DNA of 64,000 nt from JAEULH01 sp963789785 (lineage in GTDB: Bacteria; Pseudomonadota; Alphaproteobacteria; Rhodospirillales; Defluviicoccaceae). The stretch covers positions 62,001-126,000 of the forward strand of contig CAWBNC010000015.1 in NCBI GenBank assembly GCA_963789785.1, given 5' to 3'. Both the position numbers and the translations under genes were made by a program. Positions 52,770-61,970 of this stretch are shown one piece after another; within the stretch, counting starts at the first letter, position 1; every line of letters starts with the position of its first letter. The notes beneath the pieces were generated by a model. It made no database searches. It had not been told where the DNA came from and saw only the letters and a list, made by a program, of their open reading frames with translations.

Positions 52770-55262
52770 TCAGCCCTGCCAGAGCTTGAGAATCCGCTTC
52801 GCCTCGACATCCCCCGAGGCCGCCGCGCTCTGCAGCCAAGTTGCCAACGCGCTGAGGCGTTGCGACGCCTGGCGGTCGCCGCGGCGAAGCGCCTCCTGGT
52901 ACCAGAGAATGGCCTCGCGAGGACTTGCTTCGCCACTCACGCCCGCTCGCTTGTAGTACTGCGGATCGAAGGTCCAGCCCATTCGCACCGCGGCTTCGGC
53001 GCTGCCCCGTTCGTAAGCCATCTGATAGAACGTCCGCGCCATGTCGAGATCGGCGGTCACGAGATACTCGTCGCCGCGCGCGAGCAAGGGCTCGAACTGC
53101 GCCTGGTTCTTGTCGGACCGGCCGTTGCGCGGCGCCTCCGCAGCCGGCCCCGTGGCCGGTTCGCGAGACGCCGTCTGCGCCGGTGCGGCCGCTGCCGGTG
53201 CGCGACCGCCGGACGCCGGTTGCTCCGGCGCGTACGGCGGCGCCGGCGGCGTCGGCTTGGGCGCTTGGGGAGGGCCGCGGCGACTGAGGATCACGGCGGT
53301 CCCGGGGTCGAGCACATCGCCGGCGCTTGCCTCGCTCCCGGCGGTTGGCGGCGCCTTCGCAGCTTCGGCGTCTGCCGCCGCCCGCTGCGCCCCCTCCCCG
53401 GCCGGCGCTGCTTGCGACGCCGGTTTCGCCGGCGGCGGTGCGGGTAACGGCACGGGCGGTGAAACGGGCGGCTGCGCGCTTGCCTGTCCGCCGCCGGCGT
53501 TGTCCGCAGCGGTGGAAGCGCCATCGCCAGGTTCGGCTTTCGCGTCGCCGCCACGCGATCTCGACGGCTCTCCGGCAGGCGTCTGCGGCGGTGGCGGACT
53601 GAACTGGTAGCCTTCGACGGCCGGAGCGCCGCTGTCATCCGCGCCCGCACCGGCAGTGCGGTTCGCGCCGAAGCGGTCGAAACCGAGGCTCGTCGAATGG
53701 GGATCCTCGACGGCACCGGCCGGCGGAGCGTCGACGCCTGCGAGTTCCCTGGAACGCGCTCCGGCGCCCGCCCCGGCCGCGTCGCCGCCGCGGCCCTCTC
53801 CCACCGCCGGATCGGCGTTGATTGCGTCGCTGACGAGCCGAACAAGCTTCGTGCTCAGCACCTCGACCCGGCCGGCAAGATCGCCGATGTCCACCACGCC
53901 GCTGCGCAACGCGTAGAAGCCGGCGCCTGCAAGCACAGCCAGGATCAGGCCGAACATCGCCACGGTCGCCAGCCATCCCCGCCCGCGCGGCCGATGGGTC
54001 TCGCTCGGTCGTACCCCCGGGTAGAACCGCTGATCGTTGCCTGCGAACTGAGGATGCTCGATGGAACGGACCTCGGCGGCAACCGGCCGGCCTGCCGGTT
54101 CAGGCTCCGGCTCATCCGCGAAGCCTTCCCGGCCTGGCGCCAAGCCGGGCCCGAACTTGATGTGCGGGTCGACGGTGGCGCGCGGTTCAACGCTTCTGGC
54201 GGAGTGCGGGTCCGGGGCGCGGCTCCCACCGGAACGAAGGTCGGCGGCGCGGATGGCCTCGGCAACGTCATCCAGCCGCCTCGCCACGTCACCGTGATGC
54301 ACTCCGGCCGGCGACAGCGACGCCGCTTTCGTCGCCTCCTCGACGGGCAGGGCAGCAACGCCGGCCGCGGGTGCCGAAGATCGCCCCCACTCGCCTGCAC
54401 CATGCGAGTCGTCGAGATCCAGATCGTCAAGGTGGTCGGCCGCGCGCTCGATCAGATCGCGCGATACCGTTGACTTCGTCTCGCGCTCCGCGAGTCCCAT
54501 TGCAGCCTCGCACAGAGCGATAACGTGCAATGGGTTGCCGCGGCTGCGCCTGGCGACTTCGGCCAGAGCGACAGGAGAGAAAAGATCGCCCTCGGCGTGG
54601 CCGGCAATTGTCAGCCGGTGGCGGATAAGCCGATCGACGTCCCGATCGCGCAGCGCCGGCAGGTCGATTGCGAGATCGACCCCCGGCTGTCGATTGCCGC
54701 GGGCACCGCCATCGGCTACGGCAAGCTGTTCCAGCCGACGCTGCAGCTTCTGCGACCCGACAAGGATAACCGACAGCAGACGACGGTCTTCGCCGTCCGG
54801 CTCGGTCAAAAGGCGCAGCCGCGACAGGGCGGCATCATCGAGCGCATCCGCGTCATCGAGCAGGAGGACAGCGACCTGACCACGGCCCGCTGCGCGCTCC
54901 AGCGTCGCCGTTAGCCGATCCTCGTCGCTGGCGCCCGGCTGGCGGCGGTCGAACCGGCCGCGGCAGGCGGCCAGAACCTCCGCGATCGACATCCCCGGCC
55001 GGCAGTTCAGTACCCCGCCGGGGTAAAGAACCAGGACGCTGTCGAGAGCCGACAACTGATCGGCGAGGTGACGGATCAGGGTGCTTTTGCCGAGCCCGCG
55101 ATCGCAGGCGAGCAACACCATGCCCTTACATTCGTATACGCTGGACAGAAGTTGCGCAAAACCGTTCCGTCGTGCCGGATCCATATAGAGGAAACGGGGA
55201 TCGGGTCCGCTTTCGAACGGATCCATAATCAGGCCGAAAAACTCAGGCTGCATCGTTGCCAC
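52770..55262 (-). CDS. ExeA/GspA-like AAA ATPase with membrane helix, long disordered linker and Sel1-like C-terminus
   Basis: 830 residues. Residues 5-280 are an ExeA-type ATPase: EFFGLIMDPFESGPDPRFLYMDPARRNGFAQL, a Walker A of the form CDRGLGKST (53-61), Walker B VAVLLLDDADAL, and the usual SRGNPLHVIALCEAAM helix. After an acidic linker, a single membrane helix (WLATVAMFGLILAVLAGAGFYAL) lies near residue 440. A Pro/Ala-rich stretch of about 250 residues leads to two Sel1/TPR-like repeats (ARTFYQMAYERGSAEAAVRMGW, EAILWYQEALRRGDRQASQRL). ExeA proteins drive assembly of envelope machines; this would place the repeats in the periplasm. Its substrate is unknown. An alternative start is 55253. 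Confidence 0.75.
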   Translation of the reverse strand: MATMQPEFFGLIMDPFESGPDPRFLYMDPARRNGFAQLLSSVYECKGMVLLACDRGLGKSTLIRHLADQLSALDSVLVLYPGGVLNCRPGMSIAEVLAACRGRFDRRQPGASDEDRLTATLERAAGRGQVAVLLLDDADALDDAALSRLRLLTEPDGEDRRLLSVILVGSQKLQRRLEQLAVADGGARGNRQPGVDLAIDLPALRDRDVDRLIRHRLTIAGHAEGDLFSPVALAEVARRSRGNPLHVIALCEAAMGLAERETKSTVSRDLIERAADHLDDLDLDDSHGAGEWGRSSAPAAGVAALPVEEATKAASLSPAGVHHGDVARRLDDVAEAIRAADLRSGGSRAPDPHSARSVEPRATVDPHIKFGPGLAPGREGFADEPEPEPAGRPVAAEVRSIEHPQFAGNDQRFYPGVRPSETHRPRGRGWLATVAMFGLILAVLAGAGFYALRSGVVDIGDLAGRVEVLSTKLVRLVSDAINADPAVGEGRGGDAAGAGAGARSRELAGVDAPPAGAVEDPHSTSLGFDRFGANRTAGAGADDSGAPAVEGYQFSPPPPQTPAGEPSRSRGGDAKAEPGDGASTAADNAGGGQASAQPPVSPPVPLPAPPPAKPASQAAPAGEGAQRAAADAEAAKAPPTAGSEASAGDVLDPGTAVILSRRGPPQAPKPTPPAPPYAPEQPASGGRAPAAAAPAQTASREPATGPAAEAPRNGRSDKNQAQFEPLLARGDEYLVTADLDMARTFYQMAYERGSAEAAVRMGWTFDPQYYKRAGVSGEASPREAILWYQEALRRGDRQASQRLSALATWLQSAAASGDVEAKRILKLWQG

Positions 55263-55281
55263 TCACTCGGAACCGAACCCC

Positions 55282-55381
55282 TGGATCAACCCGCTTTCGG
55301 ATCGAGCCGTCCGAAATGTTGATCGATTTCAAAAAGATCGAGCATCTCATCTGCGCCCATCCGGGCGAGAGGCATGCTCTA
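55282..55381 (+). repeat. Palindromic repeat, copy R3 (100 bp)
   Basis: From TGGATCAACCCGCTTTCGGAT to GCATGCTCTA. About five bases shorter than the other copies because the second arm of the hairpin is partly lost. It lies directly upstream of the ExeA-like gene, not between convergent genes, and its first triplet is TGG instead of TAG. Confidence 0.75.
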
Positions 55382-55816
55382 GCCCACCGATCGCGCTTCG
55401 CCTTCCGATCGCACATCGCCGGAGCATATAGTCCTTCCAAGCTCCGCGGCTATCCCCCTCGTGCGCATGGCCCGGGCGCGCAGGCGTGGGCTGCTCAGGG
55501 CCAGCGCCTTCTCGCCGCCGCTTGCTCGGACGACGTTACGCCAGGACCGCGCCTCCCCGCGTACTTTGGCTGCCCCCCGGCCCCGCAATTACGCCTCGCT
55601 ACGCGTCCGTCTTACGTCCGCCCTATGGAGGCTCGCCATGCACCGCAGTGCAGCAGAAGGCTTGGCCAGCGAGCTTGAACGCCTGCGCTGTCCCCTCCTG
55701 ACGCTCGTGCACGGCTCGGCCGCGCAAACCGCCGCTCAGATGGCCTTATACCATGGTCAGCGAGTATGGCAAAGCGGTGGCGAACTTTCAGCGAACAAAT
55801 CGACGTATCCGAGCAA
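55382..55816. other. Gene-free stretch between repeat R3 and the SRAP gene
   Basis: 435 bp. Base composition is a little lower in GC at the right end. A plus-strand frame from 55638 (MHRSAAEGLASELERLRCPLLTLV...) exists, but it overlaps the SRAP gene end and has no supporting features. May be the remnant of a lost gene. Confidence 0.35.
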
Positions 55817-56500
55817 TCAGGCGCAGACAGCCGACTCGACGCAACCTGGATCGTCAAGACGCACGTCATTGACCCGCCGCGATACCGGGCGAAGGGCAAG
55901 CGTCTCCGGGTAGGGCCGAAGGAGGTCGACAAGGCGTTTCGCTGCCGTGTCCCGATCCAGCCAAGGGTCATGCGCGGCCCACGGCAGGATCACCGGCATG
56001 CGGTCATGGATTGCGCGCAATTCCGGCGTCGCCTCTGTGGTAATAATGGCGCAGGTCTCTACCGGTTCAGCGCCGGCGCCGAACCAGCGTTCCCACACCC
56101 CGGCAAAGGCGAGAGGTTGGCCGTCGGCAGCAACAATGTGGTAGGGCTGTTTGGCACGGTCGCCGCGGCTCCGCCACTCATAGAAACCGTCGGCGATGAT
56201 GAGGCAGCGGCGTGAGCGAAACGCGGTTCTGAACGCAGGCTTCGTGCCGATCGTCTCCGCGCGGGCATTGATCATGCGTGCGCCCATGTCGGGATTTTCA
56301 GCCCAGATCGGCAGAAGCCCCCAACGCAGACTCAGCAGTTCGCGTCCATGACCGCCTTGAGGGGTTCGCACCACGGCAACGTCATCGGTCGGCGCGATGT
56401 TGTAACGCCGCTTTGGCGGCCGGGCCGCCACCAGTTCGGTGACGCGATAAAGTTCGACCAGCTCCGCCCATGGGCGCGTCTGGGTGAACCTGCCGCACAT
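55817..56500 (-). CDS. SRAP-domain protein (YedK/HMCES family, abasic-site DNA-protein crosslinking)
   Basis: SRAP proteins crosslink to abasic sites in single-stranded DNA through Cys2 and shield them. From ATG 56500 the protein begins MCGRFTQ, so Cys2 is in place. The other active-site blocks are MINARAET (Asn), IADGFYEW (Glu) and ELRAIHDRMPVIL (His). 227 residues, normal. The longer start one codon upstream would displace Cys2. Its ATG overlaps the stop of the methyltransferase gene, so the pair is translationally coupled. Confidence 0.93.
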   Translation of the reverse strand: MCGRFTQTRPWAELVELYRVTELVAARPPKRRYNIAPTDDVAVVRTPQGGHGRELLSLRWGLLPIWAENPDMGARMINARAETIGTKPAFRTAFRSRRCLIIADGFYEWRSRGDRAKQPYHIVAADGQPLAFAGVWERWFGAGAEPVETCAIITTEATPELRAIHDRMPVILPWAAHDPWLDRDTAAKRLVDLLRPYPETLALRPVSRRVNDVRLDDPGCVESAVCA

Positions 56501-57555
56501 CACGCCCGAGCCGGCTTGTCGTAAACAAGAACCTTCGAGAAAAACGCGACCGTGCTGCCGCTCCGGCGCAGACCGACGGACGCAAACAGCGCATCGAGGT
56601 CGCAGCGGGCGTAGCCTTCGTAGAACGGCTCATGGAACGAGGCGGGGAACTTTGCAAGCAACAGATCGTAGGCCGCTCGGTCGCCGTACTGCAGCGAATC
56701 GACAATGATAAGCCGGCCGTTGGGTCGCAGCACGCGCGCAGCCTCAGCCGCTATGGCGGCCCGCTCTTCATCGGGAACCTCGTGGAGGAGATAGATCGCC
56801 GTCGCGATATCGACCGTTTCGTCGCCGATCGGCAGCGTTTCGGCCGCGGCCAAAACTCGAGCCACCCCGCCCCAGGGGCGCAATTGACGCGCGGCTTCTT
56901 CCAGATAGTAGCGGCTGAGGTCGACCGCGCTCACGGTCATGTCCGGCCAGTTGTCCTTGACGAAGGTGAGGAAATCGCCCGTCCCGCTCCCGATATCGAG
57001 TAGCCGCAACGACCTGCCCCGCTGGCGGCGGACGTAGGCCGCAAGCGGCACCAGCGCCTGCCTGCGCATCGCCGCGGCGCCGCCGAGGAACAGAACCTCG
57101 ACCTGATGGTCGTACAGCTGGGCCGAGCGGGCGCTCAGATAGCCATCGGTCTGGTAGTGAAAGTTGCGTCGATAATACGGCGGCAGCCGAGGGTCGTCGG
57201 CGCCAAGCTCGCTGAACCCGTCACGCCGCCGTCTGGCATTGACCGCGGGCAGATCGTCGAAGTAGAGACGCGCATCACGCAGCCAGCGGCGAATGTTCGG
57301 CACGGCGTCATGAGGCATCCGGTACAGCCCGGCGGCGATGTTGTCGCGGTCGCGGCGCAGGAGGGTGGCGAGATCGACCAGGAGGTCGCGCATGGTCGGA
57401 AGGCCCGGCTGCGGAGCGCGACGGACGCGCGCGCCGTTGTCGCCGCCGGCCCGCGACGACGCCAGGGCCGAGGTGCGTGTCGAGGCCAGGTATTGGCCAA
57501 GGTACCAGGCCACGCGCGCGCCTTGAGAAAGCCAGTATCCTGTGGTGTCTCGCAT
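56500..57555 (-). CDS. Class I SAM-dependent methyltransferase, substrate unknown
   Basis: 351 residues from ATG 57555. The N-terminal helical part (ARLYFDDLPAVNARRRRDGFSEL ... YYRRNFHYQTDGYLSARSAQLYDHQVEVLFLGGAAAMRRQAL) precedes a Rossmann methyltransferase domain: motif I LRLLDIGSGTGDFL, DLSRYYLEEA, IATAIYLLHEVPDEERAAI and VLRPNGRLIIVDSLQYGD. The arrangement recurs in alphaproteobacterial proteins of unknown target. It runs into the SRAP gene with a TGATG overlap, which could suggest a link to nucleic-acid or stress metabolism. The open frame upstream of 57555 has no supporting features. Confidence 0.85.
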   Translation of the reverse strand: MRDTTGYWLSQGARVAWYLGQYLASTRTSALASSRAGGDNGARVRRAPQPGLPTMRDLLVDLATLLRRDRDNIAAGLYRMPHDAVPNIRRWLRDARLYFDDLPAVNARRRRDGFSELGADDPRLPPYYRRNFHYQTDGYLSARSAQLYDHQVEVLFLGGAAAMRRQALVPLAAYVRRQRGRSLRLLDIGSGTGDFLTFVKDNWPDMTVSAVDLSRYYLEEAARQLRPWGGVARVLAAAETLPIGDETVDIATAIYLLHEVPDEERAAIAAEAARVLRPNGRLIIVDSLQYGDRAAYDLLLAKFPASFHEPFYEGYARCDLDALFASVGLRRSGSTVAFFSKVLVYDKPARA

Positions 57556-57742
57556 GGTCGTCCAGATATGGGACGGTTGTTGCCGAACGGCCAGTTCAGC
57601 GCGGCCGGTCTGAGCGTGCGCTGGGTCCGATCGGATCGTGATAGTGGTCGCGAGATGCCGCAGAAATCCCTTGACCGCCAGGTCGTTTCTCACTCACCTG
57701 CAGCACGCGAAGCCGGCGAACGGCCCTGTTGGGTGTTCATCC

Positions 57743-57760
57743 CGCGACAACTCTGTCGCG
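57743..57760. promoter_or_regulatory. Palindrome in the divergent methyltransferase/glycosyltransferase promoter region
   Basis: CGCGACA, 4-nt spacer ACTC, TGTCGCG: a perfect 7-bp inverted repeat at 57743-57760, about 64 bp before the glycosyltransferase ATG. It could be a repressor site for either gene or an RNA hairpin in the leader. Confidence 0.35.
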
Positions 57761-57823
57761 TTCAAATCTAACATCTATTACGAGCGCGGAGCCCTTGGCG
57801 GCTCACGTGCAAACGGAAACAGC

Positions 57824-58968
57824 ATGCCCCAGACCGTCGTTTTTCAGCGTGTCGTTCCCCACTACCGGCTGCCGATTTTCGAGCGGCTCCACCGGGAATT
57901 CGGCTGGATCGTGGCGACGTCGCGCTCGGCGCCGGAGTACAAGAAGCTCATCCATGACGACTTCGACTTCATCCGCCGATTCGACATCGAGTTCCCCAAC
58001 AAGGACAACCCTTACGAAGCGAAGATCCCGATCAACGAGATCATCGAGCAGACCAGAGCGACGGCGATCATTGCCGAGTTCGGGCTGCGGATCAGCTCGA
58101 CCTACGCACTGCCGTGGATCCGGCGGACAAAGGGCAAACCGATCGTCCTGTTCTGGTCGCACGGCTTCAACATGGAACGCGGCCTGAACACGCCGAAGCA
58201 GAAGCTGGCACAGGCGCCACGGGTCGTCCTGTCGCGGCTCGTCGACGGCCACCTATGCTATAGCGACGAAGGGTGCGCCTTTCTCAGCCGGTTCATGCCG
58301 AAGGGCCGGCTGTTCGTTGCGCCGAACACCCTCGACGTCGATTCGCTGAACGTCGCCGGACGCGATGTCGCGCCGGCGCAGGCGCCCGGGCTGGCCGCAC
58401 CTGATCAACGTCGGCCGGCTCACCCCGGACAAGGATCTGCCCCGGCTCGTGCGCATCGTTCCGCGGCCTGCGCGCAGACTTCCCCAACGCGGCGCTGACC
58501 ATCATCGGCGACGGCGTCGATGCGGACAAGGTGCGCGCCGAGGCGGGATCCGACCTCGGGACGTCCATCCACATGCTGGGCGCGGAGTACGACGAGACGA
58601 AGCTCGCCGCCCAGTATCTGTGCGCCGACGCCGCCGTCTTCTCGGGTGCGGTCGGGCTGTCGGTGAACCATGCGCTGGCCTACGGGGTGCCGGTCATTGC
58701 CTACGACCGCACCCCGCTCGGCCCCTCCCATCATCCGGAGATCACCTATGTCGTCGACGGCGTCACCGGGGTCCGGGTGCCGACCTACAGCGACGAGGCG
58801 ATGGTCCAGTCGCTGCGCGGATTCTTCAAGGAGCACCAGGATCCGAAGGCCGATTTCGCCGAGCGGATCCGTCTGCACGTGGCCGAAAATCTGTCGCTTG
58901 ACGGGATGATCCACGCCTTCGGCAAGGTCGACGCCTTCATCAAGAAACAACTGGCCGGCGGCCGCTGA
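57824..58968 (+). CDS. Glycosyltransferase (GT4-like), two +1 frame disruptions
   Basis: About 380 residues when joined. The N-terminal half (VVFQRVVPHYRLPIFERLHREFGWIVATSR ... IAEFGLRISSTYALPWIRRTKGKPIVLFWSHG) is an acceptor-side Rossmann domain; the C-terminal half has HLINVGRLTPDKDLPRLVRI, FPNAALTIIGDGVDADKVRAEA and LSVNHALAYGVPVIAYDRTPLGPSHHPEITYVVDG, the donor-site region. The extra bases lie near 58379 and 58448. Probably acts in cell-surface polysaccharide synthesis, but no cluster surrounds it. Confidence 0.82.
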
Positions 58969-59052
58969 CGAGGGCGCCGGCGCGCGGGCGTTTCTCTCGA
59001 CCTGGCGCAAAGCCGGGTTGCGTCAGCCACGCGTGCTCCTCATGCTGGGGCA

Positions 59053-59878
59053 ATGAGTACGCCCGCCATCATCACCGTCGCGATCACCGGCGCGGTGCCG
59101 CGAAAGGCCGACAACCCGGCCGTGCCGATCACGCCGCGAGAGCAGATCGCCTCGACCCGCGCGGCCTATGAGGCCGGCGCCAGCGTCGTTCACGTGCACG
59201 TCCGCGACGACGACGAAAGCTCATCCTCCGACGTCGGGCGCTTTTCTGCCGTCCGCGACGGCATCCGGGAAGCCTGCCCGGGGATGATCGTCCAGTTCTC
59301 CACCGGCGGCCGGGGCCGCGATCCGGCGGAGCGGGCCAGGCCGCTGGCGTTGAACCCGGAGATGGCGTCGCTGGCGACCGGCTCGGTAAACTTCGCTGCG
59401 CAGATCTACGACAATCATCCGCAGCTCGTCGAGGCCATGGCCGGCGAGATGATCGAGCGCGGTATCAAGCCGGAGGTCGAGGTCTTCGATCTCGCGATGC
59501 TCTACACCGCCGAGCAGGCTCATTGCCCGAGGCCTGCTGCGCAGCCCGCCCCACCTCCAGCTTGTCCTCGGCATTCCCAACGCCCTGCCCGCGCGCCGCA
59601 GGCTGGTCGAGTTCGCGATTGCCGAAATCGCCGCGCTGATGCCCGGTGCGACCTGGACCGCCGCCGGGATCGGCCGCCATCAGCTCGAGGTGGCGCGCTG
59701 GGCGCTGGAACTTGGCGGCCATGTCCGCACGGGGCTGGAAGATAACCTGAAGTTCGACCAGACCCGGCTCGCGGAGAGCAATGCCGAACTCGTTGCCCAG
59801 GTCGCCGCCTTGTGTGCGGTTTACGGCCGCCACCCGGCCAGCCCCGCCGAGGCCCGCTCCATCCTCGGGCTGATATAG
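59053..59878 (+). CDS. BKACE (DUF849) family beta-keto acid cleavage enzyme, +1 frame disruption
   Basis: BKACE enzymes condense a beta-keto acid with acetyl-CoA; the founding member cleaves 3-keto-5-aminohexanoate in lysine fermentation. IITVAITGAVPRKADNPAVPITPREQIASTRAAYEAGASVVHVHVRDD holds the metal-binding HVHVRD; FSTGGRGRDPAERARPL and PEVEVFDLAML follow. One extra base near 59517 separates this from IARGLLRSPPHLQLVLG ... WTAAGIGRHQLEVARWALELGGHVRTGLEDNL. Joined length is about 274 residues, near normal. Substrate unknown. The stop TAG lies within repeat R4. Confidence 0.85.
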
Positions 59879-59980
59879 GACATCCTGGGCCCGATTGGGC
59901 GCAGATGAAGTGCGCGGTCTTTTTGCAATCGATCAGCTTTCTGCTTTCAGGACGATTCCATCCGAAAGCAGCTTGATCTA
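59876..59980 (-). repeat. 105-bp palindromic repeat, copy R4
   Basis: Minus orientation from TAGATCAAGCTGCTTTCGGA (59980 downward). It fills the gap between two convergent genes exactly as R1 does: its first triplet is the TAG of the ABC ATPase (59980-59978), and the complement of its last triplet is the TAG of the BKACE gene (59876-59878). The inner hairpin is nearly intact (CTGCTTTCGGA with CCTGAAAGCAG). Confidence 0.8.
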
Positions 59981-60698
59981 CCCCGTGGCGCCGCTGTCGG
60001 CGATGATGCGGCCGTCGACCAAGCCGATACGGCGGGCGGCCCGGGCCGCCAGCGTGACATCGTGGGTGACCGCGACCACAGTGCGGCCCTCCTTCTCGGC
60101 GAGGTCGCCGAGGATCGAGAAAACGAGGTCGGCGTTGTGGGTGTCGAGGTTGCCGGTCGGCTCGTCGGCAAGCAGGATCGGCGGATCGTTGGCCAGCGCC
60201 CGGGCGATCGGCGGCGCGCTGACGCTCGCCGCCCGAGAGCTGGTCCGGCCGGCGGTCGCGCAGTCTGGCGATGTTCAGGCTCTCCAGGATGGCCTCGGCA
60301 CGGCCCTTAATGGCTTCCCGGCTGCGCCCCGAAAGCCGCCGCAGCGGGATCATGACATTCTCGAGGACGGTGAACTCCGGCAACAGAAAGTGGAACTGGA
60401 AGACAAAACCGATGCGGCTCAGGCGGAAGGCGGCCGATTCATCGCGATCGAATGCGCCAGTGTCGCGTCCCTCCAGCCGGATCCGCCCGCTGGTCGGCCG
60501 ATCGAGCAGCCCGAGGAGGTAGAGCAGCGACGATTTGCCCGAGCCCGAGGGTCCGGTGATGGCGACAAACTCGCCGGTGCCGATCGCCAGATCGACGTTC
60601 TCCACCAGCGTCGTCGCCACCGCGCCGGAGAGGATACGGGTCACCTTTTCGGCGACGATGACGGGCGGGCCTGCGGATGTGCGCACGGGCGGGCTCAT
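59978..60698 (-). CDS. ABC transporter ATP-binding protein (LolD/MacB-like), +1 frame disruption
   Basis: About 239 residues when joined. Walker A GPSGSGKSS, Q-loop FVFQFHFLLPEFTVLENVMIPL, signature LSGGERQR, Walker B ILLADEPTGNLD and H-loop VAVTHD are present. One extra base near 60214 lies just after LSGGERQR. The FHLLPEFT-type Q-loop surround and the pairing with an FtsX-type permease place it in the LolD/MacB class, which drives export or lipoprotein release rather than import. Confidence 0.88.
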
Positions 60699-60706
60699 AA
60701 GGGGGC

Positions 60707-61963
60707 TCAGGCTGCCCCGCGGATGATGTCGACCGGGTTGAACCGGGCTGCCCGCCGCGCCGGCAGATAGCCTGCGATCGCCGCCGCCGACAGGGCCGCC
60801 GCCGCGGCGATGAGGTAGTGCGCCGGCGCGTAGATCACCGGCAGCGCCATCGCGTCGGCGCCGGGCCGGATCTGGATGTGGACCGTTCCCAGGATCCGGC
60901 ACAGGGCATAGCCGAGCCCCCAGCCGAGCACCGTGCCGACGCCGCCCATCAGCAGCCCCTCGAAGAGAAAGAGGGCGCGGATATCGCTTTCGCGAAAGCC
61001 GAGCGACTTCAAGATGGCGATGTCGTGGGCCTTCTCGAAGGTGATCGTCGAGACGATGTTGAAGATGCCGAAGGCGGCGACGATCAGGATGCCGCTGACC
61101 ACGGTGTAGATGATGATGTTGCGAATGGCGAAGGTTTCGAGGATGCCCTCGTTGGCTTCCTCCCAGGACTCGCTCTTGTAGCCGATCCGGGTCTCGACGC
61201 GGTGGGCGACGGCGCGCGCGGCGGTCACGTCGTCGAGCCGCAGGCGGATTTCGTTGACGATATTCGGCCGATCGAGCAGGACCTGGACCTTCTTCAGAAG
61301 CGCGTAGCTGGTGCCTTCGTCGAGCGAGACGATGCCGCTGTCGACGAGGCCGACCACCTTCATCTTCAGCGCGACGCCGGCCGGCGAGGTGACCGCCAGA
61401 GTCGAACCGACCTCGGCGGCCAGCTTGCGGGCCAGGCCGCGGCCGAGGATGATCCCGTTGGCGGTGGTATAGAGGCTGTCGAGGGTGCCGGCGATCATGT
61501 CCGCCTCGACCTGCGAGACCCGGCGTTCGCGCTTCGGCTCGACCCCGATCAGCGACGCGGCGACCTCCTTGCCGCCGTAGCGGAGAACGATCTGGCCGCG
61601 CAGAGTCGGCGCGGCGGCGACACCCTGGAGAGCGTCGAGAGCCGCCAGTTTGGGGCGCGGGTTGCGGATGCCACGCAACTCGTCCTTCGGCTTGACCCCG
61701 CGGAGCGCGATGACCGCGTCGGCACGCTGGCGCGCCACCGGCTGGAGCGGCGGATCGCGGAACTCGTCCTTGACGATCACGTGCGGCGTCGCGTCGACGA
61801 TGCGGCTGATGAAGTCGCTCTGCGAGCCTTCCATCAGCCCGGCCATGGCGATGGCGAAGCCGACGCCCGTGGCGACACCGAGGATCGACAGCGCCGTCTG
61901 GCGCGTTCGCCCGCGGATGTGAGTCAGAGCGATGCCGACGATGAGGCGCAGGGGGAAAGCCAT
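60707..61963 (-). CDS. ABC transporter permease, FtsX/MacB/LolCE family
   Basis: 418 residues: an N-terminal membrane helix (IVGIALTHIRGRTRQTALSILGVATGVGFAIAM), a periplasmic domain of about 230 residues, then three helices (IIIYTVVSGILIVAAFGIFNIVSTITFEKAHDIAILKSLGF ... LFEGLLMGGVGTVLGWGLGY ... IAAAAALSAAAIAGYLPARRAARFNPVDIIRG). This 1+3 topology with EKAHDIAILKSLGF is the FtsX/MacB permease pattern. Nine bp from the ATPase gene; middle gene of a three-gene exporter. Confidence 0.92.
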   Translation of the reverse strand: MAFPLRLIVGIALTHIRGRTRQTALSILGVATGVGFAIAMAGLMEGSQSDFISRIVDATPHVIVKDEFRDPPLQPVARQRADAVIALRGVKPKDELRGIRNPRPKLAALDALQGVAAAPTLRGQIVLRYGGKEVAASLIGVEPKRERRVSQVEADMIAGTLDSLYTTANGIILGRGLARKLAAEVGSTLAVTSPAGVALKMKVVGLVDSGIVSLDEGTSYALLKKVQVLLDRPNIVNEIRLRLDDVTAARAVAHRVETRIGYKSESWEEANEGILETFAIRNIIIYTVVSGILIVAAFGIFNIVSTITFEKAHDIAILKSLGFRESDIRALFLFEGLLMGGVGTVLGWGLGYALCRILGTVHIQIRPGADAMALPVIYAPAHYLIAAAAALSAAAIAGYLPARRAARFNPVDIIRGAA

Positions 61964-61970
61964 CGCACGA

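Noticed and set aside
55256..55678. 140-codon plus-strand frame starting in repeat R3
   Set aside because: It begins inside the repeat, has no ribosome site and its product has no recognisable features.
48900..60000. CRISPR array made of the recurring ~105-bp repeat
   Set aside because: The copies are kilobases apart, in both orientations, and lie between genes; there are no regular spacers and no cas genes.
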